DNA of 64,000 nucleotides from Endocalyx cinctus (lineage: Eukaryota; Ascomycota; Sordariomycetes; Amphisphaeriales; Apiosporaceae). Location of the stretch: positions 4,490,441-4,554,440 of the forward strand of contig BCKC01000001.1 in assembly GCA_001600455.1 (NCBI GenBank), read 5' to 3'. Position 1 is the stretch's first letter. The number at the start of each line of letters is the position of its first letter. The notes beneath the pieces are model-generated. The model searched no databases, was not told the origin of the DNA, and worked only from the letters and a program-made list of their open reading frames with translations. The position numbers and the translations under genes were made by a program. This document shows, in pieces, positions 21,627 to 33,818 of this stretch.

Positions 21627-24600
21627 AATTTTTTTTTAAGTTCAAGGGGGCTTTCTTAATTACGTCGTGGCCGAGAAAAAGAAAAGACGAAAAAAAAAAG
21701 CAATTAACAAGACAGTAATCGCAGGATCGCAATCGCACAGACTCTTTGAAAGAGTATTTTATTCTTTACAGTTTATTTTTTTCCCACGTCCTCTTTCTTT
21801 ATGCCCGCAGTAAAGTCAGCGATGATCTGAAATTTACCTGAATATGATTGTTGTTGGCGAGGAGTCGAATGTAGTCGGACGAAGGTCTCTAAGTCTAAAG
21901 CCTTCAATGACGCATATATAGGAGAGTCCGAAGCGCTTAGATAGTTCACAGACCTGGGGTAAGCCGAGCAAGAATGGCAAACCAGATACACCTTTCCTAG
22001 ATAGGTGATGTAAATCGAGACCTGGGGTTTTTGATGTGTGATGAGATAGAAAATTGGCCGAAGAATATTGCATCCGCTAAGCAGTTAACAAGAAAGGAAG
22101 AAGCTTTCACGTGGAATTAATACTCGTTTCTCAGTCGTTCACTCACTATATGAAAGATGAAGGTGTGATAGAAAGGAGCGGATTGATTGTCACCGAAACA
22201 CAGCATGGTATAAATGAAGACCCAAAACGCCTCCCGTTACAGTGACAAATCATGATGTCGTATCACCGGTCATGATTTCTTCTTCTTTTTAAGTGTTCAG
22301 AATCATACTCATATAATGCGCGCCTCACTTCCCGTGTGGAGCTACGAGCTGAATCGCGAACCGTGCTCTGGGCAATAGTATAGTTCCAATTGAAGAATAC
22401 TCATCACCAATATATAATGAATGATACAATATATATGTATAGTAATTAACAACTGCCAGTGAGATGTAATGGGTAGGTTGACGCGGATTCGATTTGAACT
22501 AAACGTCATTATGGTCATCATCCGGCGTGCCGGCGTAGGATGTTATGTAGAGTATGCACGGATCATGGATGTGGTTATAAGATCGTGTCCGTTTTAGCTT
22601 CGGATGATTTTGTAGGCCATTGAACTCTAATGGTTAGTCTCCGAAAGAGTGATACGGTAAGTTCAAGAGCGCGAGAGATTTCATCTATGCTACATACGTG
22701 ATAATGTATATTTATCAACAGCTCTCTTCTCAAATAAACAACATTTCTTTTTCTCAAAATTTCACTCAACACAAATAGTGCGAAACATCAAGGAACCGTG
22801 TCGCGAAGTTTGGGAGGTGCGTTGGTTGGACAGTCCGTGCCTCAGAAGCAACTCACCCTTGCGCCTCACATTCGTAAAAATCCTGACTCGTTTCGTTGAT
22901 ACGTATAGTGGCTTATAAGCTCACGCAGGATATTCGGGACGATTCGTACCTCTCAAGACTTCTCCGAAAGTCAATCAACATATGATACATGACGACATAC
23001 CAAGAATTGGCCAGGGCGGTTCTTCGGTTTGCCCTATATACTGTAATGACAGCAAGACCTGAAATAGATCATCAGCACAGAACCTGTATATTTATAGCTG
23101 CATAGTATACATATTGGATACTGTATATGAGATACTCGCTGTATTCGTACATAGCGATCTCATTGGTTCTGTTCTCCATACGTAATACTCGTGCATCGGC
23201 GAAAACATCGTCCTCCCCAGGGGACTTCTGTGGCGGCCCGCGTAAAGGTGGTGGTTTTCAATGCCGTGCATCATGCTCATGCAACCCTTTGGGGGGTGGT
23301 GGCCATGTACGATCTTGGACAGGGCAATCGCCAATATTGGGGAATTGCTCTATATGTAGGTAACCGCAAGTCATAGTGACACGCAGGATTACCACGAATC
23401 TGGCTGTTTGATTGCTTTCCCATGCAAATTTGGAAAACCAGAGACCTACTTCCATGGCCTAGCATAGTAGTATATACTTGTGTAAATCAGCTCTGCAGGC
23501 AAGATTCATCATTTTCGGGTTTGGGTATACCGGTCATCAGAATGAAGACATAGAATAGGTATACCTCTTAGATGAGGAACAGCTCCACCGCTTTCTGATC
23601 TAGAGGCCCAGCGACGCCGATCGGTTGGGCCGTTATCTTGCTGAAAAAAATAAGAAAGACGGGAGGATATGGCTGGAATGCATTAAAGCTGTTAACGTGT
23701 TCGAAAGACCGAAAACGATAAGAAACATTTTCAAAGTGGATAGTCAAGGTGTCGCGACCATGTGATAAGGAATGAAGATGGAACAATTTTTATGTAGTTC
23801 AGTACAATACTGTATTGTATTATGCTACGAATACTGAAGGAATATCCTTGCGTAAAGAAATCCCGAAGACCAGAAATGCGGCAGCTCCCTGATTAAGGTC
23901 ACTATTAGATGGAACGTGGCGGAGAAAAATCATCGTCGGGTGATTGTTAGGCTTAAGCTAAACAAGGATTAACTCAACGGGATGTATTCTGGTATTATCA
24001 ATGGATGCTGCTTTGGATCCATGGGATGTACTGTCCACGGGTCTGACTGGCTGTGTATACTAGGCGGTAAAATCACGTTTTCTCTCTTTATGATTAGCTC
24101 AGGTTTTATTTGCTTATGTAGGATGTAGTATACATATTGCGTGAGATGTTTTTGTTTTTATTTTCTTTTTTGGGCCAAGGGATCTTTTAGTACGGTACCT
24201 GACGCGCTTCGAATGATATTATAGGCTGTCCCTGTCGCAAATGCAGGAAATCGACCCAAACGTAGGCCGCGGAATGGGAAAATAACAACGAGTCGGAGAT
24301 CTCCCTAGCGCGCGTCCTTAAGAGAAACAGATAGAGCTTAAAGCCCCCAGAAAGGCCAGATAGACAGGGTTCATCAAGGAAAAATAAACAAGCCGAGCGC
24401 GTGCTGTCACTTGACAGGGTCTTTTTTAGAAGTTCAGGAATTGTTAGTGAACCCCACCAGCTCATCAGTAATATCTGATAGGAGGGTTCACTTCGCGTCA
24501 AAAGATTAATTTCCCGTACCGCTCTTTTTTTTTTTTTTTTTTCAGGGAGTAAATGGATGAAGTGGGTGTTTTTTTTGTTTTTATCTCGGTTTTTCGCGAT

Positions 24601-25898
24601 ATTTCTGGTCACCTAAGTAGGCCACGATTCTTCGACGTGTATTTATATCGAATTACAGGTACAGAATCAATGAATCTGTCAGAGACATAATATTTGCTGG
24701 CGTGTTCAAACAAATAACCCCACGTTTGGGTAATTGTACTTTTTTTTTTTTTTTTTTCCCTTCCTTGCATCGTCATGTTAGAAAACGCCCAGCCTTCCAT
24801 AATAAATAACAACACGAGGTTGAAGTTGTTTTCGTTAGCTACGCGTTTTTACCAGCCACCGCATAGCATTTTGATTTTAACTATTATGCGTAAGGTCATC
24901 ACCACGCTAAATCAATTCATAGTATAGCGTAAACACAGCAAACGATGAATGACCATCATAGTGTGTATATTGATTAATAGAATAGAATAATATTTCACCG
25001 TTTTTTTTATATTGCAAAAAAAAAAAAAAAAATCGAATTCTTAGATATATTTATTGAATTGAATAGAAATTAGACGGATACGATACGTTCGATATTTTAT
25101 TAGGTTAAATTCATGAGACGAAAGAAGAAGAAAAAAATCATTTCGAAATTGGTCCGTGCATTGCCTACCTACTGTGTACTCACTACTGTAAAACTCACTG
25201 TAGATTACCTACCTATCAGCCTGTAAAGCTATATTTTCAGTGCTTATTATATTATGTAACAGGCGAAAGCGCGCTACCCCTAGCAGTTTAGCTAGTAGGT
25301 AGATTCAGCGCTGTAGACCGTTCCCAACTTTGCCAACTTCAACCTCCCCCCCCAGTCCCATCGATCAAATCAACCGCCCACCTTTCTTCCCTATCTTCAT
25401 CTATCATCATTTACCTTTACCTATGTCTTCATCACCACAACAACAACAATAACAATAGTAATTATTTCGCAATACCTTCTTTCCTTTCACCTATCTACAT
25501 CAATTACATTGGCGACAAACCAGTTTTTAATAATATTAGCTATTATTTAGCGATCTATCATTTCTTTACAATACTTTTTTTTTAATCGCCGATAATTAAA
25601 TGTTGGTAGAGGGAGAAAAGAGGTAGCATGCGATAGAAACCCGAGAGTTGATCAAACCAGAGGGGCCCCGAAGGAGAGAAAGAGAGAGAACAGAACCAGC
25701 AGCTTTAGTTTATGCTTTACAATTTTTAACCTGCTCATTTCTTCGACTTCTAATTCATTAAACCTCTTACACGACATTCGTCAACAACATCTCGCAACTA
25801 ACCCACGATTTGGATTCTCGCCTCATAGGATCTACCTCCACTATTCCGACCATCGCTTCACTCTCGAAAAGTATACTTCTCAATACCCCCCCAAAAAA
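21627..25898. other. 4.3-kb intergenic region upstream of LOV gene and CDH1
   Basis: Mostly non-coding, with poly-T or poly-A runs near 24525, 24740 and 25018 and pyrimidine-rich leader DNA before 25899. One small candidate gene at 23127 is listed separately. Other open stretches, such as the 141-codon one at 24187-24612 minus, cross homopolymers and show no protein features. Confidence 0.5.
23127..23363 (+). CDS. Candidate small secreted cysteine-rich protein, 78 aa
   Basis: An ATG-started frame codes for a plausible signal peptide (MRYSLYSYIAISLVLFSI, possible cleavage after RASA). A mature part of about 53 residues follows with six cysteines: one in DFCGG, three in FQCRASCSC, and two in NCSIC. 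Gly-rich loops separate them. A TATA-like GTATATTTATAG lies about 35-45 bp upstream of the ATG. Six cysteines in a short secreted protein is the general form of fungal effector-like or antimicrobial-type proteins. No homologue is recognised. The frame ends just before a possible splice donor (GTAACC), so a downstream exon could exist. Could also be a chance frame. Confidence 0.4.
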   Translation: MRYSLYSYIAISLVLFSIRNTRASAKTSSSPGDFCGGPRKGGGFQCRASCSCNPLGGGGHVRSWTGQSPILGNCSICR

Positions 25899-26795
25899 AT
25901 GACATTAGAAGCCGGAGCCGCCTTCGAGGCGGCGCCGTTGTCTGCTAAAAGACCTGCGAATGATTCCGCAAGCCCTAATATTCGAACACCACCGAGAATA
26001 TCTACTCCTCCACCGCCATCGGATAGAGAGAGGCTACAAGTAAAACGAAACCTCGATAATGGCCATACGAGAGGATCCAGGCATCGCGGCCGATACTCCG
26101 AGGGAACGAGTACGAGTGGTATTGATCCAGAAAGTTTGTCACGCGCCCTAGCCACCGCAGGCAGACGAGATAGCACACCCGGCCACACGCCTAGGAAACG
26201 TGTTCGGATAGATGCTGATAGGTTAGTGGTGCCTCCTTTGTTTCCCGTCGCTTGCATGACGAGTGGAAGCACATTTTGTCACAACATGGCCTCCAGCAGG
26301 TTTCTTGCCAATTGTTCTGGAGAACATATCTTCCTTTTATGTAACCTGCCGGGATAATCGCTAACAATTCCTGAAGATTTATACCCTCGCGATCAGGGCA
26401 AGATTTGCATGCCAGTTTCAGTTTACTACACGAGGAAGGCTCGCCGGCCACTCCTTCGCGACAGAAAAAGCGCACCCCCCACGGCGAGCTTGACTTCCAG
26501 AAAAGTAAGTCCCGAAGCTCGCTCTTCGTGGCCAATTGGTGCTAACGATTCTCTAGCTGAGGAGGCGAATCGAACCTTCTCAACATTACTAAGGGCTGAG
26601 CTCTTTGAAAACTCAATACCGCAGGCTACCCCGCCAACATTATCCCCCGATGCCAACCTACAGGGCTCGTCACATTCTAGTCACACGATTAGTGGCACAC
26701 GATCTCACACACCGCCAAACAATCCTCCGCCCACTCTACCGTCAACATTCACTCCCTCAACGCCTCATAAAAACCTCTTCTCGTATATGTCACCA

Positions 26796-26831
<36 letters not shown>

Positions 26832-27953
26832 AATGCAGCCGGCCACCCCACACCTTCTAGGACGCCCCAAAGTCGACATGGCCCCAATCTGGATACGCGG
26901 TCAGAAATATATAGCCTTTCTCCAGTTCGTTTTGGAAGTCAGCAAATGCTGCTTAGCCCAAGAAGACAGCCACGGGCAGTCAGCAAGGTGCCTTACAAAG
27001 TTCTAGACGCCCCCGAGTTAGCCGACGATTTCTATTTAAATCTCGTTGACTGGGGTAGCGCCAATGTCTTGGGTGTCGGTTTAGGATCGAGTGTGTATAT
27101 GTGGAATGCTCAGACAAGTCGAGTACATAAGCTATGCACACTTGAAGATGATACGGTGACGAGCGTTTCGTGGATACAAAAAGGCACACATTTAGCTATC
27201 GGAACTGGAAAAGGACTGGTGCAGATTTGGGATGCGGAGAAGAGTAGGCGTCTACGAACAATGACTGGTCACACAGCTCGTGTGGGTGCCCTGGCCTGGA
27301 ACACACATATCCTCACATCAGGATCACGAGATCGATTAATATATCACCGCGACGTGCGGGCGCCAGATCAGTGGATGCGCAAGTTGATGGGCCACAAACA
27401 AGAGGTGTGCGGTTTGAAGTGGAATTGCGAAGATGGTCAGTTAGCCAGTGGAGGCAACGACAACAAGCTGATGGTTTGGGACAAGCTATCCGAAACACCA
27501 CTCTGGAAATTTTCGGACCACACCGCTGCGGTGAAAGCTATTGCCTGGTCGCCGCATCAACGTGGTTTGCTAGCTTCCGGCGGAGGAACTGCTGACCGGA
27601 GAATAATATTCCACGACACGGTTCGAGGGAGCGTTATTAACGAAATCGATACCGGCAGCCAAGTTTGTAACATATCCTGGTCGAAAAATTCGAACGAGAT
27701 TGTGTCGACGCACGGTTATAGTCAAAACCAGATCGTGGTATGGAAATATCCTTCCATGACTCAGGTAGCGAGTCTTACGGGTCATACCTATCGAGTGCTG
27801 TATCTCGCCATGAGTCCCGATGGTCGTACAATCGTTACTGGTGCTGGAGATGAGACGTTAAGATTCTGGACCGTGTTTGGACGAAGACCCGGCCAGCGAG
27901 AAGACAGCGACGGTGGCGGCGGACGATTAGCCGACTGGGGCGTCATCCGCTGA
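25899..27953 (+). CDS. CDH1: APC/C activator Cdh1 (Fizzy-related, WD40), 615 aa
   Basis: Exons 25899-26221, 26377-26504 and 26557-27953. The splice at 26221/26377 creates the C-box DRFIPSR at about residues 107-113, and the next splice gives DFQKTEEANRTFSTLL, both hallmarks of Cdh1. From residue about 300 runs a seven-bladed WD40 propeller with LDAPELADDFYLNLVDWG, VAWNT-type repeats and SGSRDRLIYHRDVR. The last two residues are Ile-Arg, the IR tail that docks on APC/C subunits. A run of twelve histidines is encoded by CAT/CAC repeats near 26795. Family knowledge: recruits mitotic cyclins and other D-box or KEN-box substrates in late mitosis and G1. Confidence 0.96.
26795..26831 (+). repeat. 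CAT trinucleotide repeat inside CDH1 (poly-His)
   Basis: A run of CAT with one early CAC encodes twelve consecutive histidines in the disordered region between the C-box and the WD40 domain. Likely to vary in length between strains. Confidence 0.9.
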
Positions 27954-29426
27954 AAGATAATCTCCACTCAAAATTTTTGTTCTATCTACGAGAAATCATA
28001 CAGGGAATACCTCAACTCAATCCAATCCATGTGTTATTAGTGAAACGACAACTCCACGAAAGAGAAAAAAACAGCATCTGACTACTTACTACCCAACAAA
28101 TACACCACATTATGATCGGCAAAGCGGGAAGGGAGGCGACTTCTACGGACATTGTATTTTTTTAAGGGAACGAATGAAAGGGAATTCAAAAATACCCACA
28201 CAGTTAATTGCATTATATATGGCGTTTTATTTTTTTTTTTATTTTCTCGTAGTTCTATCAACTATGAAGAGGCGGGGAGGCAATCTTGCTTTTGCTCTCT
28301 TTTAACGATCGATCACTCGTTCCGACACTTTTCTTTTGTAGTAGCATATCGCCGTTGCAACTGCTTTGCCGGGCTACGCGTTTTTATATTGCACGCAATT
28401 TATTCGTTATCCATCCATTCATTATCATGTCTTGCGACCAGTGAGGACCAGATATTCCGTCGTTCTATCAATGTATATAGAATCAAATCCCGTGATGGAA
28501 TGTTCGAAACTGATCCAACCCCCTTAAAATTGTACAACATGTGTGTACTTTACGGTCGGGTTTTGTTGTACAAACCGTCGTTAGGCTGATGTGTGTCTTG
28601 TGATGAAAGATACGGATGTGGTGGGTGGATGAGATAGGAAAATAAAGCATTGGATTGTGCGTTGTTACCTTGGCTTCCGGCTAGAACTGTGGTCGAGGCA
28701 AGAGAAAGCGAGAGTGAGAGAGAAAGGGTAGTAAGTAGCGTTAGATACTACAAGCAAGAAAAAAAAAAGATAATAACGAACTCCCTCAAACATCAAAGCC
28801 TTATTCTTGTAATATTAAGGATGGCATGGTTGTAAGTCATATAATGTTGTACTCCCCGTCGTACGCTGCATCCTGGACGTATTTGATCAATGTGAATATA
28901 TCTCTATATTAGAGAATCACGTACGCACATGCATTATACAGCAGAAAACGCAGGGGATTAAGATGATATGTAAAATGATAGATAAACGATTAAAAACCAC
29001 AAATATTCAATTAACAAAAAGAAGGGGGGTATCAACATCCTCCATCCATTCTCTCTCATATTCGTACGATTGTTTCGTTTCGCCCTTGCCTTTCTATTAA
29101 CGTATCCCAATCCAAGAAAACCCCGCTTATTTACCAATGATAAGAAGATATAGATAAAGCAAAATAGTCATTATCCCAGTATTGCATTACTGTTCCATCG
29201 AGAGAAATAGAAGAGAAGGGAAAAAAATCACATGATTTCGTTTCTTTCCATTATCATTGTCTTGTTCCATGTATAAAAGCTGCGCATAACTAAACGATGC
29301 ATTCACAACGCCATCAAAATTCTCTCAAGTATCCCGAATTCTAGAACTGTATTTTTTTTTCTCTCTTCATCTCTGTGCCGAAATAAACAGGTAGGCGCAA
29401 CCAAATAAAGCAAAAACAAAAACACC
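27954..29426. other. Convergent 3' intergenic region between CDH1 and GPC1
   Basis: No gene supported. A 145-codon open stretch at 28152-28589 has low-complexity, AT-driven composition. Poly-T, poly-A and AATAAA-like signals fit 3' untranslated regions. Confidence 0.6.
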
Positions 29427-31241
29427 TTACGAAGTGGTCCCGGCCAATTTCCTCTCCCTCGACGATTCCGCATCAACGCCCGTAGCAGCGCCGCTAGCTG
29501 TCGCCTTAGCAGAACCGGATCCAGTCTCCCGCACCTGGTCGCTGAGGAGTGGGATATCGTCCACGCTGAGCTTGCGTCCGCTGACGGGGTCTTCCACCTG
29601 AATTATCTTCTTTTCCGCGCTGGTTAGGTTGTTATCTAAAGACGATAACCCGAGGGATAGTCGCTTCGACGATATATCGTCGCCGTTTTCGGATCGGGGC
29701 ACGGGAGTCAGCAGCGGGGACGAGACCATCATGTCGGGGCTGCTCTGCCATTTGGCCACCTCGGCCTTCATGGCCTCGAGCTCCTTCTGGAACCGCTTGC
29801 CGAAGACGTCGATGTAGTATGTCGATCCGTTGTAAACACTCCACGCGAAAACGACGGTGAGGAAGATGCCCGACATCCAACGGCTGTAAAACCATAGCGG
29901 GCACGGTAACATAGTTAGCACCGCGTACACGTACTGGATCATCATAAACGCCGGTTCCTGAAGGGCGTCGGGTAGGGAAAGCACAATCTTGCCGATCCAG
30001 GTCTTGGAGTAGGATCGGCGAAGCCAGGTAAAAGAGGTAGGACGGCCAGCCGCGATCTTTTCGCGCCGACGCACGGTGATAAGGAAGTAATAACTGAGCT
30101 GCCAGACCGCGTAGGGAATCGTGGACCAGGCAAGCATCGATATGATATTTCCGTAGGCCGTGGGAGATCCAGGTGGGGAGTTCTTGACCGCATACAAAGC
30201 CGGGAAGCGATCACGCTGGAGCTCGGGAGGAAACAAGTGGACCATGCAATGTAGAGTGGCGCACGGCATGATATGTATGAACAAAGACGTAACCTTGTCG
30301 AAATCATGGAATACAAGCGAATTCCGCCACATGATGATCGCCACAGCGTTATTGCCGTAGGCCAGACAGTAAGCAGCAATGAATAACCGTTTCGAGGCCG
30401 GGAAGAGCCAGACGCTGGACGTGAGCAAAAAGTTGACGAAGTAACATAAATCTGCTAAGAAGTAATGATAACCGCGTCGGCGATAGGTGTAGAAGCGGAT
30501 AGGCATGAAGTAGAGGAGCTGAGCCGTATACCACATGTGGAAATATTCGGGGTGGCCACCGATGAGATAACCGCTGATGAAGATGTTCATGACGGCCGAG
30601 ATAAACGAGATTTTCTCGCGCAGGGTGATGACTTTGGCGTCGTTCCATCGCGATCCCAGCTTCTCTACGCTGGTCTTCATGCGCTTTCTATACCTGTCCA
30701 GCTGCTCTTCGGCGGAAGGTACCCGTCGTCGCCATTCCTCCACCATGCGTTCTCTCGCTTCCTGGCCCCTGGTCTTCAGAGCGGCTCGTGATTTACGAAC
30801 CTTTTCCGTCTGAGCAGAGATGCCTTTTGATAATTTTTCGAGCTGCTGCGGTAGGGCGAAGTTGTCGAGTAGATCGAGGACGGTAAGACGGTCCAAAGGC
30901 GGAAACGAATCCCAATCTTCGTGGTAGGAACTACTCCCGGAGAAGGATTCATGCCTGGACGCAGCAGGCCGTTTTGTCCTGCTTCCGGGGAGCTTCACCG
31001 TGTTGTCGTTTACGGCATGTTGAATAGGCGAGGACGTAGCAGATGCGGCGATATCATCGGGGGTAAGTAGAGCCTCGTCATCGGTTTGCGTGCTATCCGA
31101 TTTGGCGGAAAGCTCAAGTTTCGGAAGACTAGTCGGTGAAGCCATTTCGGCTAGAGTGCGGACGGGAAATCTCTGAATATCGTTACGAAAAGACACTCTT
31201 CGAAGTGCTTCGGCTCCTCTGAGAACCAAATTGTTAGCCAT
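29427..31241 (-). CDS. GPC1: Glycerophosphocholine acyltransferase Gpc1 (DUF2838), 604 aa
   Basis: Single exon. Residues about 130-210 form a basic coiled-coil (QEARERMVEEWRRRVPSAEEQ). From about residue 210 to 500 there are roughly eight hydrophobic segments with the DUF2838 blocks HMWYTAQLLYFMPIRFYTYR, YHYFLADLCYFVNFL, AYGNNAVAIIMWRNSLVFHD and DKVTSLFIHIMPCATLHCM. Length and layout match yeast Gpc1 with longer ends. Family knowledge: acyl-CoA-dependent acylation of glycerophosphocholine to lysophosphatidylcholine in the endoplasmic reticulum, the first step of recycling deacylated phosphatidylcholine. Both termini are Ser/Thr-rich and probably disordered. Confidence 0.93.
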   Translation of the reverse strand: MANNLVLRGAEALRRVSFRNDIQRFPVRTLAEMASPTSLPKLELSAKSDSTQTDDEALLTPDDIAASATSSPIQHAVNDNTVKLPGSRTKRPAASRHESFSGSSSYHEDWDSFPPLDRLTVLDLLDNFALPQQLEKLSKGISAQTEKVRKSRAALKTRGQEARERMVEEWRRRVPSAEEQLDRYRKRMKTSVEKLGSRWNDAKVITLREKISFISAVMNIFISGYLIGGHPEYFHMWYTAQLLYFMPIRFYTYRRRGYHYFLADLCYFVNFLLTSSVWLFPASKRLFIAAYCLAYGNNAVAIIMWRNSLVFHDFDKVTSLFIHIMPCATLHCMVHLFPPELQRDRFPALYAVKNSPPGSPTAYGNIISMLAWSTIPYAVWQLSYYFLITVRRREKIAAGRPTSFTWLRRSYSKTWIGKIVLSLPDALQEPAFMMIQYVYAVLTMLPCPLWFYSRWMSGIFLTVVFAWSVYNGSTYYIDVFGKRFQKELEAMKAEVAKWQSSPDMMVSSPLLTPVPRSENGDDISSKRLSLGLSSLDNNLTSAEKKIIQVEDPVSGRKLSVDDIPLLSDQVRETGSGSAKATASGAATGVDAESSRERKLAGTTS

Positions 31242-33818
31242 TTAATCCAAGCCGGTAAAAGACAAAAATCTGGTTTTTCCCTTTCTTCGTCTTTGTGCAA
31301 GCGGGGGAGTGTATGACGAGATTTTGAGTGAACCGATATTTTGTACATGGTAATACAATATACAATGCAATTTGGGAAAGCTTACGCACTAGTGATAATA
31401 TCGTTTAAAAGGGTGGTATGAAAGGAGGGTTTTCTTGATAGTCGTGTTCCTATAACTGTATAGCGATGGAGCGTTCGCAAGTCGTCTAGTTGGTTAGAGT
31501 CCTAGCGACTTGGGCAAAACTGGCAGGAGGGTCTTTTCTCACATTAGTCCAAGCGGCGATACATTTAAATGCAGTAAGTACGCGATGGATATGAGGTTAT
31601 GGAGACTTGGAGAACGAAGGTTTTCCGAGGGGCGCGTGTGACTGGTTAAACACGAGGACCAGGTTGATCAGTTGCCTGGATAGATATGATAAAATAAAAA
31701 CAGGTAAGTTTACGAGTCTAGATTAGATCAAAAACGTGTAATGGAATGTGGAGGTTTAAAAGTGAGAAATGTGAAGGTTTGGGAGATTTTCGTCCTGTCA
31801 ATATGTAGTATACTGGGACGTGTCTTGAAGACGAACCGTGGTTGGTCCAAGCTAGTTTGATAGTAGCTCCGCGTCAAGGTGAGAGAGAGGAGGGAGGCGA
31901 TAAAAAAAAAAAAAGGTTGAAATGCTTACAGGGTATACTTGTGTATATTGTCTTAGTCAAAACTAACGAATCCTCCGGTCACGCCTTATTTATTCGAATA
32001 ATCTGGAATAGACGAGTAAAATAATAATAATAATAAAGGAAGAAAAGTTGGGAAAAAAAAAAAAAAACAATACAGTATAGTTGTAGGTGATCGAAGAAAA
32101 AAGAAGAGTATCAAAATATGAATCTTATTATGAAGGGACGAGACACGTATTAAAAGAAAGCATAGGTGAACAAAACTAGGTTCTCGGTAGTGAAACAGGC
32201 AGAACCTAGATCTTCCAACTTTGTTTTCGGGCGTTTTATTTTTTATTTCTATTATCTTTCTTTCTCGGAGGGTTTAAGGATAGGAACTTTTAGATAGGAT
32301 ATAATAATCTCTGTACCTTATAGTATATCTAACAGGTACCTAGGTATATAACTGGGAAATGGTATGTACCTACCTAGATATCTAGATATAGATATATATA
32401 TAGGTATATCCATATATATATATATATATATATACTGTGTATAAACAAAAGAAAGTTGACATGACGTTATCCCAAGAAAATATAGTCTTTCAAGGCTTAA
32501 AAAAAAATGTGGGTGTGACGTGACGTCTCTATCCATCTGGATATGAAGGGACCGTGGGGAATTTGGGGGGGGGGGGGGGGGGGAGGATGGATTTCGCTTA
32601 AGGGAGTGTGGATGATCTCTGCATGTGAGAACTTCCAATAATCCCTGTTTGACATATTTCTATGTATTGATCTTGATCTTGATCTTAGCGTAAGCCATTA
32701 AGTATTCACCTAATCTACACTAATAACACCGCCGGAGCACTCTGTAAGTATAGCTAACTTTAGCTCACTTTAAGTCTACTTAATACACTAGGTAGTACTG
32801 CACATACTTTCCCTTTACTCCTTTTAAAGGGACCAGTTTGATATCGCCACGTTTTTTTTTTTTTTTTTTTTTTCGATGTGTCAGATTCCACGCGTTTATT
32901 TTACGACATATAACCCAATAGTTCTTGAAAATGTGTTCAAATCTACTGGTCCAGATCTAAAACTGTATAACTGTATTTGTTCAAGATTTTTTTTTTTTCT
33001 TTTTTCTTTTTTTTTTAAATAAGTGTGTGACTTCTTATATCCCCACTCCCAAATAGATTAACACCATTCAAGCTATATGATGGGGAGGTGATAATACCGT
33101 CACTTCAACTAGCTGAAGCTAACCTCCAAATATTTCACTATGTATACGATAGTAGAAATATACATGCATACCTAGGTACATACCGCAAGACGGGCGGAAA
33201 AAAAACATACGGTACTGACTGTACTTTGTAAACAAACTAAATCGGCTGAGAGACCAAAAGAGTACTAAATCAATTAGCCTTTACCAGCTGCATCGTAAGT
33301 CCAGCAGTTAACAGATCTTGACCTGTATAGTATCGTCCTTACGTATAATCATGAGCCATGCTGCCTGCTTTTAGTGTAGAGTCAAAGGAGAAGGAGAAAA
33401 GAAGGAAAAGAAAGACGACCTAACCTACACGGGTTGAATTATAATACGGGTCACATATATAGTAGTACCGTAGTACAATACTAAAGGGATTGACGCTAGA
33501 GATCCGCGTAGTCTAAATATAACAAGGAAATACGTGGTAAGCCACGATGTCGGTGTATATCCTTTCTTGTTCGCCCAAGCATTATCACCGTTACTTTACT
33601 TTTTATCCGTGGTCTTGAATGGCGAGTTGCAAGGTCAAATTTCACAAAGTCTAATTGGTAACCTTATGACTCAAGCCCCCCTCCTCCCCAACGAAAACAT
33701 GACGGAGACTACCTAGATATAGATTCATCTAGGTCGTGGAAGTCTACCAATACTAAAATCTATCTATTAAGAATCTATACGGTAGTATTTGGCACGTTAT
33801 ACGTAAGCTTTCTCCCGT
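31242..33818. other. 2.6-kb repeat-rich intergenic region
   Basis: No gene supported. It contains AT dinucleotide runs near 32395-32433, a 19-base G run at 32565-32583, poly-T near 32850 and 32990, and CCTAGGTA motifs near 32335-32375 and 33173. It includes the GPC1 promoter at its left end. Confidence 0.6.
32565..32583. repeat. Poly-G tract (19 bases)
   Basis: Uninterrupted run of G in non-coding DNA. Confidence 0.9.

Noticed and set aside
24187..24612. 141-codon minus-strand open frame
   Set aside because: It runs through poly-A/poly-T tracts (Lys runs) and shows no motif, signal peptide or homology pattern.
28152..28589. 145-codon plus-strand open frame after CDH1
   Set aside because: AT-driven composition with Phe and Ser runs, lying in the 3' region of CDH1; likely untranslated.
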